Origin: Hyphomicrobiales bacterium
Lineage (GTDB): Bacteria > Pseudomonadota > Alphaproteobacteria > Rhizobiales > JAJFHB01
Reading direction: 5' to 3'
Length of the DNA stretch: 12,670 nt
NCBI GenBank assembly: GCA_021775795.1
Contig: JAJFHB010000166.1
Span: 1-12,670, forward strand
Shown: in pieces, positions 6,747 to 12,670 of the stretch
Numbering within the stretch: the first letter of the stretch is position 1
How the letters are laid out: every line of letters begins with the position of its first letter
Notes under the pieces: generated by a model
What the model was told of the DNA's origin: nothing
The model's input: only the letters and a program-made list of their open reading frames with translations
Databases searched by the model: none
Made by a program: the position numbers and the translations under genes

Positions 6747-7069
6747 CCCTGTTCCTTGAACTAATAATAATACAGAACAAACAAAATGGGTAGTGAAATT
6801 CGTGTTGCGCTGCAGCAAGCTGGCTTTCAGGGCTGGTTTTCGAAGGTGTCGGGCGAGCAAACAGAATGTGATTATCTCACGGCATCTTTGCAATCGATGC
6901 AATTTGGCCAAGTACACTTGCAGAATAGCGGCGAGATGTGGCCGTTCCGGCCATTGCCTATTTCTATTCAACTGCACGTGTAAGGAATGGTTGTAAAGAA
7001 TTGAAAGTGAAGGCACTTCCATCGAGCGCTTCTGTTTGATTGCCTTTCATCCTGCAGGATCGACAGTGG

Positions 7070-7089
7070 CTCGCATCGGCCTATGCGAG
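7070..7089. repeat. Small hairpin CTCGCAT/ATGCGAG
   Basis: A seven-base perfect stem with a six-base loop (CGGCCT). It has no T tract on the plus strand. It lies about 170 bases before the HlyU-family gene and ten bases after the palindrome at 7049-7060. It may be a structured leader element or incidental. Confidence 0.3.
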
Positions 7090-7256
7090 TGAAGGGCACT
7101 TTGGGCCATTTTCCGGCAGGTTCGTGAAGCAGCCAGGGGCCGTTTGTTCATGCCATCTGTCACTTTCACTTTCCGCGCCACACTTGTCTGTACTATTTGC
7201 AAAATTGAAAAGCAGCGGTTCCAACCCTGAAGACAATGGTTTAGTCTGGCAGCACG

Positions 7257-7568
7257 ATGAAGAAGTTTCTGGCAAAGTTGTTCGGTGTTTCAGGTGCTGT
7301 GGGCGGGCAAGGTGCCCGTGGCGCAGGTATCAATTACAAAGGCTGCACCATCTATCCCTGGGTTCGCGAAGAGGGTGGTCAATGGCGGATTGCCGGTGTC
7401 ATTTCCAAGCAGCTCGGCGATGAAACGCTCGAACACAACTTTATCCGTGCCGACCTTTTGACGTCTCGCGATGAGGCTGAGGCGTTTGCGGTGCGCAAGG
7501 GCAAGCAGATCCTTGATGAACGAGGCGACCGGATCTTCGAAAACGCCGGGCAGGCCAAACACGGCTAA
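7257..7568 (+). CDS. HlyU-family small protein
   Basis: The 103-residue product matches the HlyU family (PF10115) from about residue 24 on: INYKGCTIYPWVREEGGQWR, then AGVISK, HNFIRADLLTSRDEAEAFAV and a final helix KQILDERGDRIF. In Vibrio, HlyU was named as an activator of haemolysin genes, but the name covers different proteins; this short alphaproteobacterial type is widespread and uncharacterised, so a transcriptional role should not be assumed. The N-terminus MKKFLAKLFG is a short amphipathic segment, not a clear signal peptide. The ATG at 7257 lacks a good ribosome-binding site. The gene converges with the next one with only 19 bases between the stops. Confidence 0.8.
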   Translation: MKKFLAKLFGVSGAVGGQGARGAGINYKGCTIYPWVREEGGQWRIAGVISKQLGDETLEHNFIRADLLTSRDEAEAFAVRKGKQILDERGDRIFENAGQAKHG

Positions 7569-7587
7569 GCCAGTATCTGCGGCGAAT

Positions 7588-7962
7588 TCACGAACCCCAA
7601 CCCCCGAATACCCGCATTACCTGCGAAAACACGAATAGGGCGCCGATGGCGATTGCGCCCCACTTCATCACATCTCGCACATCAATGTGTCCGGTGCGAA
7701 AGTGGATCATAATGTCCTGATCCGGTATCGCAAACAGTGAGTAGCCCGCCTTGAACATGCCGATGCGAAACTGATTGTCTGTCTGAAGCGGATGCATGGT
7801 TGAACTGTAGCCCAACATGCCACGGGCGCGTTCTTCTATGGTGCCGCTGACAGGTCCGCCGTTTTCCGCTGCGGCCACAAAGATAACATCGCGGGAAAAG
7901 CCCGAATGAAACGGCCACAAAATGCGTTTCCGCTGTCCGGCACTGACCTTCACTTCGCGCAT
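7588..7962 (-). CDS. Unknown protein with one C-terminal membrane segment
   Basis: I do not recognise this 124-residue protein. The start at 7962 is supported by CAGGAA seven bases upstream; a longer frame to 8016 would add 18 residues without a site. The N-terminal two thirds look cytosolic and basic at first (REVKVSAGQRKR), with a beta-rich middle. Residues about 97-117 (DVMKWGAIAIGALFVFSQVM) form one hydrophobic helix, followed by a Gly-rich end FGGWGS, suggesting a tail-anchored inner-membrane protein. It follows the PLP decarboxylase on the same strand after 60 bases and may share its transcript, but no functional link is visible. Confidence 0.7.
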   Translation of the reverse strand: MREVKVSAGQRKRILWPFHSGFSRDVIFVAAAENGGPVSGTIEERARGMLGYSSTMHPLQTDNQFRIGMFKAGYSLFAIPDQDIMIHFRTGHIDVRDVMKWGAIAIGALFVFSQVMRVFGGWGS

Positions 7963-8022
7963 ATGATTGTTCCTGTGATTGCGGCTGGTTATCCGTGAAC
8001 TGTCTGATAGCGGCAATGAAGC

Positions 8023-9456
8023 TCAAACGCCCAAAGTTCGAGCGGTTTTCTGTATCTTTGCCCAGGCGTTGTCGATGTGATGTTGCTCCGTGCCGGTTTG
8101 TCCGATTGAAAAGCGGATCGTGTAACGCCCGCGCACGCGGTTCTGGGTCAGGTACAGTTCACCGCTGTCATTCAGTGTTTCGAGCAACTGCATATTCATG
8201 TCATCGAGCTGTGTTTCATCCTCGATTCCTGATGGATGATAGCGGAACGAGAAGAGGGCGAGCCTGAGCGGTGAAATGATTTCAAAATCCGCTTCTGCCT
8301 GTACCGCGGCGTAAAGACCCTCGGCAAGCTTGATGTGTTTGCGGATGATGTCCTGGAGCCCGGAGACACCGTAGCTGCGGATGACGAACCAGAGTTTGAG
8401 GGCACGGAAGCGGCGCCCCAAAGGCACGCTCCAGTTCTGATAGTCTATGACGGCATCTGCCTCGCGTGATTTCAGGAATTCCGGAACCAGCGACAGCGTA
8501 CGTTCAAGCGCCTGAGGATCGCGCACATAGAAGGCTGTGCAGTCAAAGTTGGTGAAGAGCCATTTGTGCGGGTTAAAGACGAAGCTGTCAGCCAGCTCTA
8601 CCCCGTCAATCATGTCACGTGTTTCGGGAAGGATGAGGGCACTGCCGGCCCAGGCCGCATCCACGTGCAGCCAGATGTCGTGTTTGCGGGCAACCTCGCC
8701 AATGGCTCGCAGCGGGTCAACGGCGCCGGTGCCCGTGCCACCGATACAAGCGGTAATGCAAGCGGGAGTGAAGCCATCGGCAATGTCCTGTTCGATTGCC
8801 TTTTCAAGGAGATCAACGCGCATGGCAAAATCATCATCGGAGGCGATCTTGCGCAGGCAGTCGCGGCCGTAGCCGGCAACCTTCATGGTTTTTTCGATGG
8901 ACGAGTGGGCTTCTTCGGAAACGTAAACCACAGGTGTGATGCCTGCAGCGCCCAGTTGGGCCAGGCCCTCATCGTTGGCACGCCAGCCGGTCGCTTTCTC
9001 CCGGGCCACGAGCAGGGCGGCAAGCGTGGAGCTTGTGGCGCTGTCCTGAATGACGCCGTGAAGGTCAGTGGGCAGGCCTAACATGTCGCGGAGCCATTCC
9101 ATCATCCGGGTTTCCATTTCGGTGCCCGCAGGCGAGGTTTGCCACAGCATGCACTGGGCGGCCAGGGTCGACGTCAGCATTTCAGCGAGCACCGACGGCG
9201 GACTTGAATTGGCGGGGAAATAAGCAAAGAACGAGGGGTGCTGCCAATGGGTGATGCCCGGCAGCACATCGCGTTTGAAATCTGCAAAGATGTCCGCCAT
9301 GGATTCGGGCATTTCGGGCGCTGTCTCTGGCAGCCTGCCGTAAATCTCGCCGGGCCTGGCTTGTGAACGGACCGGGTATTGTTCAACCGAGCCCAGGTAA
9401 TCGGCCATCCAGTCAACCATCTCATGAGCATGTTTGCGGAATTCTTCAGGAGACAT
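8023..9456 (-). CDS. Group II PLP-dependent aromatic amino acid decarboxylase-like enzyme with Phe at the catalytic-loop Tyr position
   Basis: The 477-residue protein is full length for the group II decarboxylase family (PF00282; DOPA, tryptophan and tyrosine decarboxylases). It shows GITHWQHPSFFAYFP (67-81), GVIQDSATSSTL (134-145), EAHSS (182-186) with the PLP-stacking His184, HVDAAWAG (264-271) with Asp266, and NPHKWL (295-300) with the PLP Lys298. PLGRRFRALKLWF (345-357) is the aromatic-decarboxylase type. The catalytic flexible loop reads LVPEFLKS (323-330): Phe327 (codon 8478-8476, TTC) occupies the position of human DDC Tyr332, which protonates the quinonoid. In plant enzymes and in engineered DDC this Tyr-to-Phe change gives decarboxylation with oxidative deamination to an aldehyde, CO2, ammonia and H2O2. 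Substrate is unknown. It is divergent from a GMC oxidoreductase with 155 bases between the starts. The ribosome-binding site is weak. Confidence 0.9.
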   Translation of the reverse strand: MSPEEFRKHAHEMVDWMADYLGSVEQYPVRSQARPGEIYGRLPETAPEMPESMADIFADFKRDVLPGITHWQHPSFFAYFPANSSPPSVLAEMLTSTLAAQCMLWQTSPAGTEMETRMMEWLRDMLGLPTDLHGVIQDSATSSTLAALLVAREKATGWRANDEGLAQLGAAGITPVVYVSEEAHSSIEKTMKVAGYGRDCLRKIASDDDFAMRVDLLEKAIEQDIADGFTPACITACIGGTGTGAVDPLRAIGEVARKHDIWLHVDAAWAGSALILPETRDMIDGVELADSFVFNPHKWLFTNFDCTAFYVRDPQALERTLSLVPEFLKSREADAVIDYQNWSVPLGRRFRALKLWFVIRSYGVSGLQDIIRKHIKLAEGLYAAVQAEADFEIISPLRLALFSFRYHPSGIEDETQLDDMNMQLLETLNDSGELYLTQNRVRGRYTIRFSIGQTGTEQHHIDNAWAKIQKTARTLGV

Positions 9457-9611
9457 GTGGGCAGCTTTCGTTCGAATGAGATTGCCCCGGATCCGGTGTG
9501 ACGATCATAATGTCAAACCAGCAAGCCGGTTGCGGGGCTCGTTGTGCCGGCTGGGTTGTTATTTGCAGAAGCAGGCGGATGGGTCAAATGAAGACGGGGA
9601 AGGCGTGAGAG

Positions 9612-11207
9612 ATGAACGCAGACATTCAAGATGAGTTTGACTTCATCATCGTTGGTGCAGGTTCTGCCGGCTGCGTGCTCGCAAACCGTTTGAGTGCTGA
9701 CCCGGCCTGCTCCGTGCTTTTGCTGGAGGCGGGCGGTTCGGACGATGCCGAAGCGGTTCGTATTCCAGCTGTCTTCGGAAGCCTCATCAACACGCGATTT
9801 GATTGGGGTTTTCGTACGGTCCCCCAAACAGAGCTGAACAATCGCCAGCTCTACTGGCCACGGGGGCGTGGATTGGGAGGCACCAGCTCCATCAATTACA
9901 TGATCTACCTGCGCGGCCATGAGAGCGACTTTGATCATTGGCGCCAGCTTGGCTGTAACGGTTGGTCGTATGAAGACGTGCTGCCCTATTTCAAAGCATC
10001 GGAGCATAATGAGATCTTTACCGATGACGCCCATGGGATGGATGGGCCGCTGAACGTCACAAATCAGTCTGAGCGGCATCCGTTGACGGGGTTGTTCATG
10101 GCAGCGGCCAATGAAATTGGTATCCCCCGCAACGAAGACTTCAACACGGGCGATGTTGATGGGTACGGGTATTTTCAAGCGACGATGAAAGACAACGCAC
10201 GCTGCAGTGCCGCGGACGCCTACCTCAAGCCGGTGTATGACCGGCCAAATCTTACGGTTGTGACCGGTGCCCTGATGCTTCATCTGGAAGTTAAGGGATC
10301 ACGCGCAACGGGCATAAATTACTTGCATAATGGTCGGGCAAAACAGGTGCGCTCAGGGCAGGAAATTATACTATCGTCAGGCGCTGTCGGGTCACCGCAC
10401 ATCTTACTGCTGTCTGGCATTGGGCCTGCAGAACACCTGCAAAACGCAGGCGTGGACGTGGTGAATGATCTTCCAGGGGTTGGCGAAAATCTGCAGGATC
10501 ATTTTCACTATCGCTCACGCATGGAGATCACCGAACCGCTGACGTTGCATGGACGGACGGCCGATGATGTTGCCGCCCTGAAGCAACGCTACCATGCAGG
10601 CGAGGGTGGTCCGCTCACCACCAACCATTATGAAGCAGGTGTCTTTTTGCGCAGCAACCAGGCGGTTGCCTGTCCGGATATTGAGCTTTTGATGATCCCA
10701 TTTTTCATCTCCCTGTCCGCCCCCGAACTGGCCCCGCCCGACCGGCACGGGCTCACGATATCCGGGTTTCCGACGCGGCCGGCAAGCCGCGGCACGATCC
10801 GGCTTAGCAGCGCCGATCCTCTGGACCGGCCATTGATTGATCCGCGCTATTTTTCTGAGCCAGCGGATCTTGCTCTGACCATGGAAATTGCCCGGCGCTC
10901 TGAAGAAATCATGCAGGCAAGCGCTTTTGATGCGGTGCGGGGCCCGCAGATTTCACCGCCGCCCGGCTGCAGCGATAGTGATCTGATCGCGGACATCCGC
11001 GCCATCTCGTCAACCTCTTTCCATCCGGTGGGAACCTGCAAGATGGGCGTGGATGATATGGCCGTGGTGGATCCTCAATTGCGGGTGCGCGGCCTGGAGG
11101 GGCTGCGTGTGGTGGACGCCTCAATCATGCCCACCATGGTCACAGGGCATCTCAACGCCCCGACCATAATGATCGCTGAAAAGGCTGCAGCCATGATGCG
11201 GGCCTAG
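9612..11207 (+). CDS. GMC-family FAD-dependent alcohol dehydrogenase/oxidase (choline dehydrogenase-like)
   Basis: The 531-residue protein is a glucose-methanol-choline oxidoreductase, oxidising an alcohol to an aldehyde with FAD. The dinucleotide site is [17 protein letters not shown] (11-27) with the ribose-binding Glu39. GMC signature 1 is [18 protein letters not shown] (85-102) and signature 2 is [17 protein letters not shown] (255-271). The active-site pair is His471 in [11 protein letters not shown] and Asn515 in GHLNAPT, the His/Asn spacing known from choline oxidase. There is no signal peptide, so it is probably cytosolic or peripheral. GAAGG lies eight bases before the ATG. A nitroreductase-family gene follows after 52 bases, likely the same operon. 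BetA-like annotation is common for such proteins, but no betaine genes are near and the substrate is open; an aromatic or aliphatic alcohol is possible. Confidence 0.92.
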   Translation: MNADIQDEFDFIIVGAGSAGCVLANRLSADPACSVLLLEAGGSDDAEAVRIPAVFGSLINTRFDWGFRTVPQTELNNRQLYWPRGRGLGGTSSINYMIYLRGHESDFDHWRQLGCNGWSYEDVLPYFKASEHNEIFTDDAHGMDGPLNVTNQSERHPLTGLFMAAANEIGIPRNEDFNTGDVDGYGYFQATMKDNARCSAADAYLKPVYDRPNLTVVTGALMLHLEVKGSRATGINYLHNGRAKQVRSGQEIILSSGAVGSPHILLLSGIGPAEHLQNAGVDVVNDLPGVGENLQDHFHYRSRMEITEPLTLHGRTADDVAALKQRYHAGEGGPLTTNHYEAGVFLRSNQAVACPDIELLMIPFFISLSAPELAPPDRHGLTISGFPTRPASRGTIRLSSADPLDRPLIDPRYFSEPADLALTMEIARRSEEIMQASAFDAVRGPQISPPPGCSDSDLIADIRAISSTSFHPVGTCKMGVDDMAVVDPQLRVRGLEGLRVVDASIMPTMVTGHLNAPTIMIAEKAAAMMRA

Positions 11208-11259
11208 GGCGCGTTTTGGGTGTCCGTGCATTGGGGTTTCCGGTTGGAAGGATGAATTA

Positions 11260-12057
11260 ATGAGTGATGCCACAACTCCCGCTGTCGATCTGGAGCAAGC
11301 CGAAGAGCAGGTTGATCTTCCGCCGATCGGGTCGCGCGAACGTTACGATGCACTGATGCAGGTGCTGCGCAACCGGGTGACCGTGCGGAAATTTGATGAA
11401 ACGTTTGCCGTTCCAGACGAGCATTATGACCTCATTCTGGAGGCTGCGCGCCATGCCCCATCGGGCGCCAACTCGCAGCCCTGGCACTATGTGGTGGTGC
11501 GGGATGTAACTATCAAACAACGGATCACGGACTATTTCGTCGAGGAGCAGCGATTTCGTGCAAAGGCCAAGATGAAGTTTCCCACGCCTGACTATCGCGG
11601 GCTGGCGACGGCGCCCGGGTTTATTGTAGTTTGTTCAGATATGCGATGGGTCAATGCTTTTCCGGTTCTCAATGACGGCTCTGATCTTGATCGCATGTAT
11701 AAGGAAAATGCCGAGCGCATTTTGCTGCAATCTGTTGCGGCCTCCACCATGTCCGCGCACCTGGCGGCCGCTGCCCTTGGCTACAATGTCTGGTGGGTAA
11801 CAGCGATTGGTCAGGAAAACGCCCAAAAAGCGATGAAACCGCTTCTGGGCATTCCCGATGAGATCTCCGTGCTCGACATCTTCCTTTTCGGACCACCGGC
11901 GCAAAAGCCTTACAAACGCTGGCACAAGCCACTTGATGAAATTGTCAATCGGGACTGCTTTGAGCCTGAGCATTTCATGAGTGATGATGAGCTTGATGAC
12001 TGGATTAAAAACCGCTGTCATCGGGTGATGTACAAGGATGCCTCAAAGGTAGACTGA
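11260..12057 (+). CDS. Nitroreductase-family FMN oxidoreductase
   Basis: The 265-residue product belongs to the nitroreductase fold (PF00881), homodimeric FMN enzymes that use NAD(P)H to reduce nitro, quinone, enone or halogenated aromatic compounds. FMN-binding features are RNRVTVRKF (37-45), APSGANSQPWHY (66-77) and the C-terminal GIPDEISVLDIFLFG (197-211). An Ala-rich helix with LGYNVWWVTAIG (173-184) forms part of the pocket. The N-terminal leader of about 30 residues and the acidic C-terminal tail after residue 215 are longer than in minimal nitroreductases. GAAGG lies eight bases upstream of the ATG. Placement 52 bases behind the GMC gene suggests co-transcription and a shared substrate pathway. 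It meets the next gene tail to tail with nine bases between stops. The physiological substrate cannot be read from sequence. Confidence 0.88.
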   Translation: MSDATTPAVDLEQAEEQVDLPPIGSRERYDALMQVLRNRVTVRKFDETFAVPDEHYDLILEAARHAPSGANSQPWHYVVVRDVTIKQRITDYFVEEQRFRAKAKMKFPTPDYRGLATAPGFIVVCSDMRWVNAFPVLNDGSDLDRMYKENAERILLQSVAASTMSAHLAAAALGYNVWWVTAIGQENAQKAMKPLLGIPDEISVLDIFLFGPPAQKPYKRWHKPLDEIVNRDCFEPEHFMSDDELDDWIKNRCHRVMYKDASKVD

Positions 12058-12066
12058 GGTTGTCGC

Positions 12067-12670
12067 CTAGATGTCTTCACCCCGCTGCAGCAGTTCATCG
12101 AGCAACTGGCGCCGTAATATCTCCCCACTGTCACCGCCGCCAAAACTCAGCAGACCTGAACTGAACGTGGTGCCGAAGGTGAGAACAAGGTTCACCGTCT
12201 GGCCGATGCCGGTGATGAACTGGCGGTCATGTAGCGCTGCAAGCGGGTGAATGTAGGTTGCCCACAGAACATCGCGGGCGATGGCATAGCGGGCATCAAG
12301 GGTAGTGTCGAAGTTTGCCTGCATGATGCGGAGGAGGCCTTCCTGGGTCAGGTCGGCAGCAGCTACAATCCCTGCGACGACGCGCATACGGTCATTGCCT
12401 TCATCTGTAATGACGATGACTTCCACTTCTTCGATTGAGAGTGTCCACATGGCCTCATTGATACGTTGGGCATTTTCGTCAAGCCGGAAAATGATCTCTT
12501 CCATGCGGGCAAGCGTCATGTTGCCTTCGACGCTGATCTCGCCAGGGTCTGCCTCATTGAGTTCAGTGTCGGGCTGTTCGATGTTGGTGTCCGGATCTTC
12601 CGGGGCGCTGTTTTCCTGAGCGGTTGCAAGGTAAGCGAAACTGCCAAAGGCGATGATTGAAGCTACCGAG
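12067..12670 (-). CDS. Secreted protein of unknown function, possibly YbjN/secretion-chaperone-like fold (5' end cut)
   Basis: The minus-strand frame stays open to the right edge. In-frame residues at the edge (SVASIIAFGSFAYLATAQ) are the hydrophobic core and cleavage region of a Sec signal peptide, so only a few N-terminal residues are missing. The ATG at 12519 is internal and should not be used as start. The mature protein begins with an acidic Pro/Glu/Asp-rich linker (about 30 residues). A domain of about 150 residues follows, alternating strands and helices: EEVEVIVITDEGNDRMRVVA, then a helix ending LLRIMQANFD, then ARYAIARDVLWATYIHPLAA. That pattern recalls YbjN/CesT-like folds, a tentative reading. 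The C-terminus is GILRRQLLDELLQRGEDI-like, basic then acidic. It ends at TAG 12069-12067, nine bases from the convergent nitroreductase stop. Confidence 0.7.
   Translation of the reverse strand, partial: SVASIIAFGSFAYLATAQENSAPEDPDTNIEQPDTELNEADPGEISVEGNMTLARMEEIIFRLDENAQRINEAMWTLSIEEVEVIVITDEGNDRMRVVAGIVAAADLTQEGLLRIMQANFDTTLDARYAIARDVLWATYIHPLAALHDRQFITGIGQTVNLVLTFGTTFSSGLLSFGGGDSGEILRRQLLDELLQRGEDI

Larger units (their letters stand above)
6603..7256. other. Long intergenic region with palindromes, no convincing protein gene
   Basis: Open frames here are short, lack ribosome-binding sites and show no family resemblance. Visible structure: ACCAATTGGT (6641-6650) and ACCAAATTGGT (6736-6746); an inverted pair ATCGAAC (6665-6671) and GTTCGAT (6724-6730) enclosing a smaller pair AACTGC/GCAGTT (6694-6699 and 6717-6722); a 12-base perfect palindrome ATCCTGCAGGAT (7049-7060); and a hairpin CTCGCAT/ATGCGAG (7070-7089). 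A possible plus-strand promoter is TTGGTC (6742-6747) with TAATAA (6765-6770). The left end is closed by the minus-strand terminator, so a minus-strand small RNA is the most specific hypothesis. Nothing resembles a tRNA or a known insertion sequence. Confidence 0.5.

Noticed and set aside
6786..6983. Plus-strand 65-codon frame after a possible promoter
   Set aside because: No ribosome-binding site before the ATG and no recognisable sequence pattern; a second frame overlaps it equally well.
6672..7022. Minus-strand 116-codon frame in the gene-free region, next to the orphan terminator
   Set aside because: Tempting because the terminator lies beyond it, but the product is a Leu/His/Arg/Cys mixture with no domain, and no ribosome-binding site was seen; an RNA is a better guess.
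7049..7060. Perfect palindrome ATCCTGCAGGAT
   Set aside because: A single 12-base palindrome with no second copy or nearby promoter; may be chance.
7040..7423. Plus-strand 127-codon frame overlapping the HlyU-family gene
   Set aside because: It overlaps in another frame a gene with clear family resemblance and has Cys/Arg-rich out-of-frame composition.
9487..9496. Palindrome CCGGATCCGG between the divergent decarboxylase and GMC starts
   Set aside because: Short and GC-rich, likely by chance at this base composition; no matching half-sites nearby to suggest an operator.
9513..10283. A 256-codon minus-strand open frame opposite the GMC gene
   Set aside because: It lies entirely antisense to the well-supported FAD domain, has no family features, and its length is expected from the high-GC codon bias of the sense gene.

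Overview
The window looks like chromosomal DNA of an alphaproteobacterium, probably a marine or other environmental lineage related to Hyphomicrobiales/Rhodobiaceae. The grounds are moderately high GC, strong EttA similarity, Tat-exported MlaC-like proteins, an ArsR/methyltransferase fusion beside metF, and a HlyU-family protein. The genus cannot be named from this sequence. No rRNA, tRNA, CRISPR array, insertion sequence or phage gene was seen.

Layout. (1) 1-551: the 3' end of ettA, a ribosome-associated ABC-F ATPase, followed by a hairpin shared with the convergent gene. (2) 552-3068, minus strand: an outer-membrane lipid-trafficking cluster of mlaA and two tandem, divergent MlaC-like periplasmic proteins, both with Tat-type signals. 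MlaA lacks a recognisable lipobox. (3) 3069-3417: a divergent regulatory region. A sigma70-like promoter facing right has a perfect inverted repeat inside its spacer and a second one near the expected transcription start. (4) 3418-6555, plus strand: an apparent operon of an ArsR-type repressor fused to a SAM-dependent methyltransferase domain (SahR-like), metF overlapping it by ATGA, and a class V PLP enzyme of unknown substrate. This resembles a SAM/SAH-responsive methionine-cycle operon with a PLP enzyme where metH is often found. (5) 6556-7256: a 700-base stretch without a convincing gene. It begins with a textbook intrinsic terminator pointing to the minus strand, with no minus-strand gene to account for it, so a small RNA is possible. 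(6) 7257-7962: a convergent pair, a small HlyU-family protein and an unknown protein with one C-terminal membrane segment. (7) 8023-12057: a group II PLP decarboxylase (minus) divergent from a GMC flavo-oxidoreductase and a nitroreductase-family protein (plus). The decarboxylase has Phe where aromatic amino acid decarboxylases carry the catalytic-loop Tyr, a substitution that in plants marks aldehyde synthases. (8) 12067-12670, minus: a secreted protein cut by the right edge.

The observations most worth follow-up are the predicted aldehyde-synthase-like decarboxylase beside a GMC oxidoreductase, the autoregulated ArsR-methyltransferase/metF/PLP-enzyme operon with its operator candidates, and the orphan minus-strand terminator at 6565-6602. 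All functions are inferred by reading the sequence; no searches were run.
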